Shown here in pieces: positions 26,992-36,391 of a stretch of 64,000 bases of DNA. The stretch's first letter is position 1, and every line of letters begins with the position of its first letter. The stretch is taken from positions 1,736,001 to 1,800,000 of the forward strand of contig NZ_CP041656.2 of NCBI RefSeq assembly GCF_007290395.2, given 5' to 3'. The notes beneath the pieces are model-generated. The model ran no database searches. It was not told the DNA's origin and worked only from the letters and a program-made list of their open reading frames with translations. The DNA comes from Bradyrhizobium cosmicum. Lineage in GTDB: Bacteria; Pseudomonadota; Alphaproteobacteria; Rhizobiales; Xanthobacteraceae. The translations under genes and the position numbers were made by a program.

Positions 26992-27726
26992 CTACTGACG
27001 GGTGCGCGTCGCCGTCGTCGTCGCGAAGGTCTGCTGTCCGAACGGATCGAGCTGCTGCTGCAGCTGCTGAGGCGGCGGTCGCCGGACGATGCGATGGCGC
27101 TTCTTGGACTTCGCCTTGCGCTTGGTCGCCTTGGCGTCCGGCGTGCTGGTGTCGGCCTTGGCCTTCGCGGGCGGATCCTTCCAGGCCGTGGTCGCGGGAT
27201 CGTTCAGCGCGGCGAATTTGGCCGGCGACGTATCGGGCGCGGGCGGTGCCGCGGCGGTCGTCATCTCGGTCGAGGCGGGCCTGGCCTCGGGCATGGACGC
27301 CGTGGTGTCGGCCGGCGTGAGCGTGTCGGCGGGCGCTGGCGCCGCGGCGTCCGTCGGGGCGTCGGCCTTGGCCGGCTCGGCGATCGGAGTGGCGGCCTCG
27401 GCGAGCGGTGGCTGCGCGGCAGCCTCGGTCGTGGCTGCGGCGACCTGCTCGGGCTCATTCGCCGGCAGCCCGATGGTCGGGATCTGGTCGCGCACCGACG
27501 GTGCGGGCTCGACGACATCAGGCTCGGCGCGAAGGGCCGCGAGCACCGGTGTGGCCGGCTCTGGGGCCTGCGCAAAGACCTGCTCCTGCGGGCCGTTCCG
27601 CCAGGAGGGGTTGCTGACATACTGCTCATGGCTCGCCCGCAGCAGCGCGGCGGCCCCTAGGCCGAACACCAGGATGGAGGTTGACAGCAGGATCGCGGCA
27701 AACAGGAAGCGAAAGCCGGGAAGCAT
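26992..27726 (-). CDS. Membrane-anchored protein with Ala/Pro-rich tail, unknown function
   Basis: 244 residues. One N-terminal membrane helix (FLFAAILLSTSILVFGLGAA) is followed by a long low-complexity periplasmic region rich in Ala, Pro and Thr, then a strongly basic patch (KRKAKSKKRHRIVRRPPP) and a Gln-rich end. It lacks any enzyme-like domain. It may link the membrane to the peptidoglycan or to a polyanion. The ATG at 27726 is preferred because it begins the helix. Convergent with the mercaptopyruvate sulfurtransferase gene, 2 bp apart. Confidence 0.72.
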   Translation of the reverse strand: MLPGFRFLFAAILLSTSILVFGLGAAALLRASHEQYVSNPSWRNGPQEQVFAQAPEPATPVLAALRAEPDVVEPAPSVRDQIPTIGLPANEPEQVAAATTEAAAQPPLAEAATPIAEPAKADAPTDAAAPAPADTLTPADTTASMPEARPASTEMTTAAAPPAPDTSPAKFAALNDPATTAWKDPPAKAKADTSTPDAKATKRKAKSKKRHRIVRRPPPQQLQQQLDPFGQQTFATTTATRTRQ

Positions 27727-28088
27727 CGAAGGGTTACGAATTTCCGCCCCGGCGGGTGGCGGCCGGGACCCATGAGCCATATGAACGCGGTGACGGTACT
27801 GATTGCCGCGTTCGCCGTGCGGAATCGGAGCTCAAAGCGACGGCGAATCAGGCTGATTCGAACATACCGCAACGATTCCGGGCCGCTCCTTAAAAAACGG
27901 GGCTGCGGACTCCGGCGATCTACGGCATGCGCTGATTTCCACCCCGTGATGCAACGGGGCAACGGTGCTCAGGGGATCACAAATCGGAAAATCGGGCGCA
28001 AATGGGCCTGTCATGTCTTGAATGTGCCGCTATCTTCGGTCATCTGGCCGTTAACGGTCCGGATGGGCCCGGGGACTATACAAGAGCG
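27727..28088. other. Intergenic region between a membrane-protein gene and the transpeptidase gene
   Basis: 362 bases between two divergent genes. Short frames are present but none has a family likeness. It must contain both promoters; I could not place a confident -35/-10 pair. Confidence 0.5.
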
Positions 28089-29291
28089 ATGATGATCAAA
28101 CATTTTCTGACGATATGCGCTGCCGCAACAGTCGCTGCGGCGGGAACCTCGCTCGCACAGGCCCAGAGCTATCCGGTCCAGCAGGCGCCGAGCTATGGCG
28201 CTCCGGCCGAATATCGCCCCGGCGACCGCACCCCGAATTTCGACGCGCTGGAAGACGAGGACGACGCAATGCCGCAGGCGTCGCTGCCGCCGCCCGGTCC
28301 GGTCGACGATCCGCGCTACGGCCGTCCGGCCGGCGCTCCACCGGTCTATTCGGCCGCCCCGCCGCAGGGTCCGGTGATGTCCCCGGATGATCCGCGTTAT
28401 GGCCGCCCGGCTGGTGCTCCGCCGGTTTATTCGGCGGCACCGGCACAGGGCCCCGTGATGTCACCCGATGATCCCCGTTACGGCCGCCCCGCCGGCCCGC
28501 CTGCGGTGATTTATGCCGATCGTCCGGCTCAGCAGGCCCCCGGCAGGGACGGCCTGCGTCCGCCGGAGGCGGTCGGTGGTCCCGCCGCGACCGGAACGGT
28601 TCAGCCAGGGCAGCCGCCCGTCGGCGCCGACGGCCGCCCGATGGCGATCGCCTCGCTGCCGCCCGAGGAGCAGCCCGATGCCGCACCGGCGCAATTGCCG
28701 CCGAACCTGCGCCGTCAGGAAGTCTCGCTTGCGACCAAGGAGCCGGCCGGAACGATCATCGTCGATACCCCGAACACCTATCTCTACTACGTGCTCGGCA
28801 ACGGCCGCGCGATCCGCTACGGCGTCCGCGTCGGCCGCGACGGCTTCACCTGGACCGGCGTGCAGAAGATCACCCGCAAGGCCGAGTGGCCGGATTGGCA
28901 TCCGCCGACAGAGATGATCGAGCGCCAGCCCTATCTGCCGCGCTTCATGGCTGGTGGCCCCGGCAATCCACTCGGCGCCCGCGCGATGTATCTCGGCTCG
29001 ACCGTGTACCGCATTCACGGCACCAACCAGCCCTCGACGATCGGCAAGTTCGTCTCCTCCGGCTGCATCGGCATGCTGAACGACGACGTCTCGGATCTGT
29101 TCGAGCGCACCAAGGTCGGCACCCGCGTGGTGGTGATGCCGGGTGGCCCGCCGCCGGGAACGGCAACTGCGTCCGCGGCCCCCGTGCCCGGTGCCGCCGG
29201 TCCGGCTCCGATGGCCGCCCAGGCTGGCCCCGTCCCGGGCACCCAGCCGACCGTGGTGCCGCCGCTGCCCGCGCCGGTCACCGTGCGCTGA
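28089..29291 (+). CDS. L,D-transpeptidase with 27-residue repeats
   Basis: 400 residues. Signal peptide about 1-26 (ending AQAQ). A Pro/Ala-rich linker contains two and a half copies of a 27-residue unit starting DDPRYGRPAGAPPVYSA at 73, 100 and 127. The catalytic YkuD domain runs from about 220 to 350 with His310 and Cys326 in IHGTNQPSTIG and SSGCIGML. It should cross-link peptidoglycan in the periplasm or attach lipoprotein to it. The repeat is likely a flexible spacer. A possible terminator follows. Confidence 0.9.
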   Translation: MMIKHFLTICAAATVAAAGTSLAQAQSYPVQQAPSYGAPAEYRPGDRTPNFDALEDEDDAMPQASLPPPGPVDDPRYGRPAGAPPVYSAAPPQGPVMSPDDPRYGRPAGAPPVYSAAPAQGPVMSPDDPRYGRPAGPPAVIYADRPAQQAPGRDGLRPPEAVGGPAATGTVQPGQPPVGADGRPMAIASLPPEEQPDAAPAQLPPNLRRQEVSLATKEPAGTIIVDTPNTYLYYVLGNGRAIRYGVRVGRDGFTWTGVQKITRKAEWPDWHPPTEMIERQPYLPRFMAGGPGNPLGARAMYLGSTVYRIHGTNQPSTIGKFVSSGCIGMLNDDVSDLFERTKVGTRVVVMPGGPPPGTATASAAPVPGAAGPAPMAAQAGPVPGTQPTVVPPLPAPVTVR

Positions 29292-29317
29292 GGGCTTCGC
29301 GAAAACCCAGATTGCGA

Positions 29318-29348
29318 AAGGGCGTGCCGGTGGCGCGCCCTTCTTCGT
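29318..29348 (+). terminator. Possible terminator after the L,D-transpeptidase
   Basis: A 7-bp stem AAGGGCG / CGCCCTT with an 11-base loop is followed by CTTCGTTT. The gene on the other strand starts its last codon just beyond, so it may serve both. Confidence 0.45.
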
Positions 29349-29349
29349 T

Positions 29350-30312
29350 TCAGGCCAGCTTGCGCGGCAGCTCGCCGCCCTTGGTGAAGGCGTCGATCGC
29401 CTCGACCATCTGGCCGTAATGGATGCGCAAGCCATCCTCGGTGGCGTAGCCGAGATGCGGCGTCAGCACGAGGTTGTCGAGCTTGCGGAACGGATGGTCG
29501 ACCGGCAGCGGCTCAACCGAAAACACGTCGATGCCGGCGCCCGCGATCTTCCGCTGCTGCAAGGCCTCGAGCAGCGCCTGCTCGTCCACGATCGGACCGC
29601 GCGCGGTGTTGACGAGGAAGGCTGTCGGCTTCATCCGTGCCAGGTCCGCAGCTCCCACCAGTCCGCGCGAGCGCTCGCTCAGCACCACATGGATGGTGAC
29701 GATGTCGGCCTTGGCGAACAGCTCCTCCTTGGTGGCGTAGCCGACCCCGGCCTCCTTGCACTTGTCCGGCGTCAGGTTCGGGCTCCAGGCGATCACGTTC
29801 ATGCCGAAGGCTTTCGCGATGCCTGCCATCTTGCTGCCGAGCTTGCCGAGCCCGACGACGCCGAGCGTCAGGCCCTCGATCTCGACACCGGCAAAAGTCT
29901 GCCAGGGCTCGCCCGCATGCATGCGCGCATTCTCGCGGCCGATGCCGCGAGTCAGTTCGAGGATCAGGCCCATGGTGAGCGGGGCGGTCGGATCGCGCGA
30001 ATATTGCGTGCCGCCGACGGCGACGTGACGTGCCTTCGCGGCCTCCATGTCGATCGAGGCGTTGCGCATGCCTGACGTCAGCAGCAGCTTCAGCTTCGGC
30101 AGGCTCTCGAACAGGCTCTTGGGGAATGCCGTGCGCTCGCGCATCGCGCAGACGATCTCGAAATCAGCCAGGGCGCTGGCGGCGGCCTGCTCGGAGGCGA
30201 AGGGATGGCTGAACACGGTGACATCGACGCGGTCGGACAGTTTCGGCCAGTCGGCGACGTTGAGGGCGAGGTCGAAATAGTCGTCGAGAATTGCACAGCG
30301 CAGCCGCGTCAT
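29350..30312 (-). CDS. D-2-hydroxyacid dehydrogenase
   Basis: 320 residues. NAD motif LGVVGLGKLGSKMAGIAKAF (about residue 152), then FLVNTARGPIVDEQALLEAL and the catalytic-His segment LVLTPHLGYAT, all in the right places for the D-isomer-specific 2-hydroxyacid dehydrogenase family. It resembles phosphoglycerate dehydrogenase-like members without the C-terminal regulatory domain. Its substrate is unknown. Convergent with the transpeptidase gene. Confidence 0.9.
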   Translation of the reverse strand: MTRLRCAILDDYFDLALNVADWPKLSDRVDVTVFSHPFASEQAAASALADFEIVCAMRERTAFPKSLFESLPKLKLLLTSGMRNASIDMEAAKARHVAVGGTQYSRDPTAPLTMGLILELTRGIGRENARMHAGEPWQTFAGVEIEGLTLGVVGLGKLGSKMAGIAKAFGMNVIAWSPNLTPDKCKEAGVGYATKEELFAKADIVTIHVVLSERSRGLVGAADLARMKPTAFLVNTARGPIVDEQALLEALQQRKIAGAGIDVFSVEPLPVDHPFRKLDNLVLTPHLGYATEDGLRIHYGQMVEAIDAFTKGGELPRKLA

Positions 30313-30444
30313 CAGCGTTCATCCATGGCGAGAGCTGACGGCGCCAGGCGGGGGCGCCATCGTCGGAACTGGGCCATGGTTGCGCGCAATCACACTTGCG
30401 CGCAAGCCGCTCGCGTCTTCAAAAATTCGACAGGAGAGAAGGGC

Positions 30445-30660
30445 TCAGAGGTCGCGGCGCTTCAGCCGGACCGGCGCATCCATGCCGTGCTTGGCGCGCC
30501 AGGCGGGGCCGGGGCCGCGCATGTAGTGTAGCTCGGGCCGGTAGGGATTGAAGGCAGTGGCGAAGAAGCGCTTCCAGAATCCCTTGATCTCCGAGACGAG
30601 CGCGGAGCTGCTGCCGGCCTCTGCCGGAACGGGTAGTGAGTTGGTTTCGACCAGAGCCAT
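30445..30660 (-). CDS. Small hypothetical protein
   Basis: 71 residues, basic, with an amphipathic middle (EIKGFWKRFFATAFNPYRPE) and no signal. I do not recognise a family. The ATG at 30660 follows GCGAGG; starts further upstream would add an unlikely basic leader. It lies 132 bp downstream of nothing obvious on its strand and is divergent from ettA. Confidence 0.6.
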   Translation of the reverse strand: MALVETNSLPVPAEAGSSSALVSEIKGFWKRFFATAFNPYRPELHYMRGPGPAWRAKHGMDAPVRLKRRDL

Positions 30661-30895
30661 GACGGACCTCGCTTTGCTCCCGTTCGTTCTGAGCGGGCGG
30701 CGCTGTTTCCGCGCGAAAACCGAGCTTTGGCCTGATTTATTAAAAGAAGGTTTCAATTGTCCCGATCGGGGGTCCGGATGGTGTCGATCCAGTATTCATC
30801 CGTGGTGAACGGAGGGAAAACATTGCCCTTTGGGGGCGGGATCGCTACATCGCTGGCTAAGCAAATCTCCTCAAATTGAAGGTTTCACGGGACCG

Positions 30896-32545
<1,650 letters not shown>

Positions 32546-32552
32546 TGCCGGC

Positions 32553-33779
32553 ATGATGCGGCGGGCGCTCATCGCTGCGGTGATTGTCGTTACCTGCGGC
32601 TGGTCGTCCGCCCGCGCCGCCGATGCCGCCTTCACGCAGTTCATCGCCTCGCTCTGGCCGGAAGCGCAGGCCGCTGGCGTCTCGCGTGCGATATTCGATC
32701 GAGAGACGCGCGGGCTCGAGCCGGACTACAAGCTGCCCGATCTGATCCTGCCCGGACGCCCCGTGACCGGCGCGCCCTCGCAGGCCGAGTTCGTGCAGGT
32801 GCCTGCCGACTACGTCAAGGAAGCCTCGATCGCGCGGCTCGCCGGCGAGGGGCAGCGGTTGCTGCAGAAATATCGCACCTCGCTGACCGAGATCGAGAAA
32901 AGCTCCGGCGTGCCGGCCACAGTGATGCTCGCGATCTGGGGACGCGAGACCGACTATGGTCGCTACACGCTGCCTTATGATCTGGTCCGCGTGCTGGCGA
33001 CGCAGGCCTATGTCGGCCGGCGCAAGGATACCTATCGCAACGAGTTCATCCTCTCGCTGAAAATCCTCGGCGACGGCGTGGTGACGCGCAAGGATATGCG
33101 GTCGTCCTGGGCGGGCGCCACCGGGCTCACCCAGTTCCTGCCGTCCGAATATTACAAGCACGGCGTCGACTTCGATCGCGATGGCCGCATCGACATCTGG
33201 CATTCGGTGCCGGATGCGCTGGCGTCCGCCGCGCAGCAGCTCGTCAACAAGGGCTGGCAGACCGGCGTGCGCTGGGCCTACGAGGTGCAGGCGCCGGCGA
33301 AGGTCGACTGCACCGCCGGCGTGCCAGAGGTGACCAAGCCGATCAGCCAGTGGCTGCGGGAAGGCTTCGTGCCGGTGCGCGGACAAAAGCTCAGCGCCGC
33401 CGAGCAGGCGCAACCGGCCTCGCTGCTCCAGCCTGAAGGCATCTACGGTCCGGCGTTCCTGACTACGAAGAACTACTTCGTCATCAAGGAATACAATTTC
33501 TCCGACCTCTACGTGCTGTTCGTCGGCCATCTCAGCGATCGCATGACCAGTCCGTTGCCGTTCGCCACATCGTGGGCGGCCTCGAAGCAGTTGCGCACCA
33601 GGGATGTCGAGACCATGCAGCGCGGGCTCACCCGCGTTGGGCTCTACAAGGACAAGATCGACGGCAAGGCCGGGATGCAGACGCGCGCTGCCCTCGGCGC
33701 CTATCAGAAGTCGGCAGGCCTCAAGGTCGATTGCTGGCCGAGCGAAGAGGTGCTGCGTTCGATCCAGGCGGCGCGATAG
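32553..33779 (+). CDS. Lytic murein transglycosylase, MltB family, with peptidoglycan-binding domain
   Basis: 408 residues. Signal peptide about 1-23 (ending ARAA). The SLT_2 domain has the catalytic Glu in AIWGRETDYGRYT and the GATGLTQFLPSEYYK-like segment (WAGATGLTQFLP). A C-terminal peptidoglycan-binding domain is present (VETMQRGLTRVGLY, then DGKAGMQTRAALGAYQ). It cleaves glycan strands to form 1,6-anhydro ends in the periplasm. It follows ettA by 7 bp. Confidence 0.93.
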   Translation: MMRRALIAAVIVVTCGWSSARAADAAFTQFIASLWPEAQAAGVSRAIFDRETRGLEPDYKLPDLILPGRPVTGAPSQAEFVQVPADYVKEASIARLAGEGQRLLQKYRTSLTEIEKSSGVPATVMLAIWGRETDYGRYTLPYDLVRVLATQAYVGRRKDTYRNEFILSLKILGDGVVTRKDMRSSWAGATGLTQFLPSEYYKHGVDFDRDGRIDIWHSVPDALASAAQQLVNKGWQTGVRWAYEVQAPAKVDCTAGVPEVTKPISQWLREGFVPVRGQKLSAAEQAQPASLLQPEGIYGPAFLTTKNYFVIKEYNFSDLYVLFVGHLSDRMTSPLPFATSWAASKQLRTRDVETMQRGLTRVGLYKDKIDGKAGMQTRAALGAYQKSAGLKVDCWPSEEVLRSIQAAR

Positions 33780-33793
33780 CGCCGGATCAAAAC

Positions 33794-33824
33794 AAAAAGC
33801 CCGGCCGATGGTCTCGGCCGGGCT
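33794..33824 (-). terminator. Terminator between the MltB gene and the glycine-zipper protein gene
   Basis: An 11-bp stem, AGCCCGGCCGA / TCGGCCGGGCT, with a 4-base loop. On the minus strand it ends in TTTTTG, as for a rho-independent terminator of the 33860 gene; it could also slow transcripts from the left. A second small hairpin lies at 33832-33849. Confidence 0.75.
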
Positions 33825-33859
33825 TCGATCGCGGCGCTCATGAGCGCCGAGCGATCAGA

Positions 33860-34144
33860 TCAGTAGCAAACGCGAACCGGGCGGATCACCCAGCCGTAGC
33901 CATCCCAATAACGCTGGCGCTGCCAGTAGCAGGGCGGGGGCGGCGGGCCGGGCTCGGCCACATAGACGGGGCCGCCATAGGCGGGACGGCTCGACGCGAT
34001 GGCGCCGCCGATGATCGCGCCGCCGAGGAGGCCGGCAGCAATGCCGACGCCCACGCCGTCATGGGCCTGGGCGGACGGCGTGGCGGTCACCAGCGAACCG
34101 GCGACCATCGCAACCGTGAGGGCGGCAACTAAAGTCTTCTTCAT
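33860..34144 (-). CDS. Small exported glycine-zipper protein (paralogue 1)
   Basis: 94 residues. Signal peptide about 1-27 (ending AQAH), then a glycine-zipper stretch (VGVGIAAGLLGGAIIGGAIA) that may insert in a membrane, a Pro-rich loop, and the C-terminus CYWQRQRYWDGYGWVIRPV plus RVCY with a Cys pair. The C-terminal block recurs in the neighbour at 34384. The family is widespread in Bradyrhizobium but of unknown function. Confidence 0.75.
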   Translation of the reverse strand: MKKTLVAALTVAMVAGSLVTATPSAQAHDGVGVGIAAGLLGGAIIGGAIASSRPAYGGPVYVAEPGPPPPPCYWQRQRYWDGYGWVIRPVRVCY

Positions 34145-34383
34145 ACTCTTGGCTCTCCTGAGAGATGGACGCTCCTTGTTAGGAGCACCCGGGGTTCAAA
34201 GGTTCACGCAGACTCTGATGGAATTGGCCTTGCAGCTAGGAAGCGCGCAAATGGTCAACCCGCAGTAAACGCACGCAGAGCTGTGATGAGAAAAAGCGGT
34301 CTTTTTCAGGCCCGGAGATGAACGGCGCCTCCGTCGTGAACCGGCTCAAATGAATCAGTCGCAGTGAACCGTTTCGCGGCGCC

Positions 34384-34722
34384 TCAGCCACAGACGCGGA
34401 CGCGGCGGATGCGCCAGGCATAGCCGTCCCAGAAGCGCTGCTTCTGCCAGACACAGCCGCCGCCGTAATAGTCGTCGGCGACATAGCCCGGACTCGGTGC
34501 GTAGTAGCGGGGCGGGTAGTAACCGGGGCCATAGCCCGGACCATAGGCGTAGCCGGGACCGGGTCCGTAATAATACGGGGAGGCCAACGCGCCGCCGACA
34601 ATGGCGCCGCCGATGATGCCGGCGGCCACGCCGGCAGCGACACCGCGCTGAGCATGGGCCGGTGTTCCGGCCGTCAGGGCCAAGGTGACGACAGCGGCAA
34701 CTGCCAGGAGGGATCTCTTCAT
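34384..34722 (-). CDS. Small exported glycine-zipper protein (paralogue 2)
   Basis: 112 residues. Signal peptide about 1-24 (ending AHAQ), then the zipper GVAAGVAAGIIGGAIVGGAL, a Tyr/Gly/Pro-rich region (GPGYAYGPGYGPGYYPPRYY) and the same C-terminal block as its neighbour (CVWQKQRFWDGYAWRIRRV, ending RVCG). The gene is parallel to paralogue 1 and 239 bp apart, so each probably has its own promoter. Possibly a surface or periplasmic stress protein. Confidence 0.75.
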   Translation of the reverse strand: MKRSLLAVAAVVTLALTAGTPAHAQRGVAAGVAAGIIGGAIVGGALASPYYYGPGPGYAYGPGYGPGYYPPRYYAPSPGYVADDYYGGGCVWQKQRFWDGYAWRIRRVRVCG

Positions 34723-34848
34723 TGCTTGACCTTTCACGCACGGGAACTGTTTGGGAACCAGAGTTCCATACTTCGTTTGAATGATCAATGAACGGCCCCT
34801 TGGGCGGCGGCGACCAATCGTTCTGAATCGAGCCCCGCCAGGGAGGCG

Positions 34849-35151
34849 ATGATGGGCGACGCGCTGATGAATACTCTGATTGCTGCCGGGATCGTCTTTG
34901 CGATCGGCTTCGGCTGGTTCACCCATATCCAGAACCGCGGCCGGCGCTCGCGCGCTGCGACCGGAGGCGATGGGGGAGGCGGCGACAGCTATTCGGGAAC
35001 CAGCGACAGCTTCTCCCTGGGGAGCTGGTTTTCCAGCGGCGGCTCGGGGAGCTCAAGCGACGCTGGAAGCTGCTCCACGAGCGATAGCGGCGGCAGTGGC
35101 GGGGATTGCGGAGGCGGCGGCGATGGTGGTGGAGGCGGTGGCGGCGACTAG
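34849..35151 (+). CDS. Membrane protein with Gly/Ser-rich tail
   Basis: 100 residues. One N-terminal membrane helix (LIAAGIVFAIGFGWFTHI), a short basic linker (RGRRSR) and a tail made almost only of Gly, Ser and Asp with three Cys, ending GGGGGGGD. A GGGAGG ribosome site suits the ATG at 34849 or 34852. The low-complexity tail makes homology unreliable; it may be a tether or a metal-binding tail. Confidence 0.6.
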   Translation: MMGDALMNTLIAAGIVFAIGFGWFTHIQNRGRRSRAATGGDGGGGDSYSGTSDSFSLGSWFSSGGSGSSSDAGSCSTSDSGGSGGDCGGGGDGGGGGGGD

Positions 35152-35186
35152 GTCTGCCGCAATCTTGATCCAGCGCAACTCCCTAT

Positions 35187-35203
35187 TTTAGAGCCGTTCT
35201 AGG
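35187..35203 (+). promoter_or_regulatory. Irr-type iron box upstream of bfd (13 of 15 half-site match)
   Basis: TTTAGAGCCGTTCTAGG resembles the palindrome TTAGAA-N3-TTCTAA that rhizobial Irr binds (iron control element). Two bases differ from perfect. It lies 110 bases upstream of the bfd start. Confidence 0.45.
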
Positions 35204-35312
35204 CTGTTTCCCGGCCAGTTTGGAATAGCTTCAAATACCAGTTTTTCCTTTTGCATCCGGACGGCCGCTTAAATATCGATGATGGCGCATCACCGAAGGG
35301 CCTGCCGCTTCC

Positions 35313-35585
35313 ATGATCGTTTGTTCCTGTAACGTGCTGAGCGATGACGACATCCGCGCCGCCGTCGCCGAGTCCGACGACGCTGTGCGGCATGCCAAGC
35401 AGGTCTATGGATGCCTCGGCTGCAGCGCCGAATGCGGTCGCTGTGCGCGGACGATCAAGACCATCATCGACGAAGCGCTCGGCCCCTGTGCCAAGTCCTG
35501 CTGTTCGGGCTGCCCGCACAACCACACCGTGGCCGCCAATGACGAGATTGCTGAGCCCGCCCAGTTCGCCCTCGCGGCCTGCTGA
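35313..35585 (+). CDS. bfd: Bacterioferritin-associated ferredoxin
   Basis: 90 residues. A [2Fe-2S] BFD domain starts MIVCSCNVLSDDDIR with Cys-X-Cys at 4 and 6; the second pair lies in ECGRCARTIK. The C-terminus is longer than in E. coli Bfd (64 residues) and holds extra Cys and His (CAKSCCSGCPHNHT). Bfd passes electrons to bacterioferritin to release stored iron. The bfr gene follows 125 bp downstream with its own Irr-type box. Confidence 0.9.
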   Translation: MIVCSCNVLSDDDIRAAVAESDDAVRHAKQVYGCLGCSAECGRCARTIKTIIDEALGPCAKSCCSGCPHNHTVAANDEIAEPAQFALAAC

Positions 35586-35654
35586 AAATCTTGCATATCC
35601 GAGCTTTTCCCCGACTGCGTCCTCGTAGCTGGTTGCCCTGACCAGCAAACTGAC

Positions 35655-35669
35655 TTAGAAACGTTCTAA
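35655..35669 (+). promoter_or_regulatory. Perfect Irr-type iron box upstream of bfr
   Basis: TTAGAA-ACG-TTCTAA is a perfect palindrome and matches the Irr/ICE pattern of rhizobia. It lies 41 bases upstream of the bfr ATG, over the expected promoter. Repression of iron storage under low iron would fit. Confidence 0.65.
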
Positions 35670-35710
35670 ATTCGGCGCAAGCCGATTTACCGGCATATTT
35701 GGAGTGCATC

Positions 35711-36199
35711 ATGCAGGGCGACGCAAAAGTCATCGACTACCTCAACAAGGCGCTGCGTCACGAGCTGACTGCGATCAACCAGTACTGGCTGCACTACCGC
35801 TTTCTCGACAATTGGGGCCTGCGGGATATGGCCAAGGTCTGGCGCAAGGAATCCATCGAGGAGATGGAGCACGCCGACAAGCTTACCGAGCGGATCCTGT
35901 TCTTTGACGGTTTCCCGAACATGCAGGTGCTCGATCCCCTGCGCATCGGACAGAACGTCAAGGAGATCATCGAGTGCGATCTCGCGGCTGAGATGAGCGC
36001 GCGGGCGCTCTACCAGGAGGCGGCTGGCTATTGCAACAGCGCCAAGGACTACGTCACGCGTGACCTGTTCGAGAAGCTCATGAGCGACGAGGAGCACCAC
36101 ATCGACTTCCTCGAAACCCAGCTCGATCTGATCGGCCGCATCGGCCTCGAACTCTACACCCAGAAGCACGTCGGCGGGCTCGAGGGCGAGGGGCACTAA
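35711..36199 (+). CDS. bfr: Bacterioferritin
   Basis: 162 residues, the usual length. Four-helix ferritin fold with ferroxidase ligands in LRHELTAINQYWLHYR (Glu) and KESIEEMEHADKL (Glu, His), and EEHHIDFLETQLDLI later. The haem-ligating Met is likely Met52 (IEEMEHA region). The 24-mer shell stores ferric iron and protects from peroxide. The ATG at 35711 is chosen because it starts the conserved GDAKVIDYLNKAL. Regulated with bfd by iron. Confidence 0.94.
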   Translation: MQGDAKVIDYLNKALRHELTAINQYWLHYRFLDNWGLRDMAKVWRKESIEEMEHADKLTERILFFDGFPNMQVLDPLRIGQNVKEIIECDLAAEMSARALYQEAAGYCNSAKDYVTRDLFEKLMSDEEHHIDFLETQLDLIGRIGLELYTQKHVGGLEGEGH

Positions 36200-36226
36200 G
36201 CACTGACGTCGCCACACACTCCCATG

Positions 36227-36374
36227 TCGTCCCGGCCTAGTGCGCAATTGCGCACGGGAGCCGGGACCGATAATCCCAGGGAGAAGTGTGGTGCGAGGCG
36301 GCACCTCCGAGTCTTCGTCAAACCGCTCCTTGTGGCTACCGGTCCCGTTCGCACTTCGCTTGTCCGGGACGACA
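36227..36374. repeat. Palindromic element, TCGTCCCGGCC type
   Basis: TCGTCCCGG at the left end pairs with CCGGGACGA at the right end; GTGCGCAATTGCGCAC is an inner palindrome. It fills the gap after bfr. Confidence 0.75.
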
Positions 36375-36391
36375 CCACTATCGCCGCGCCA

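Noticed and set aside
28305..28505. Tandem 81-bp repeat as a CRISPR-like array
   Set aside because: Repeats are in frame, contiguous and coding; there are no spacers.
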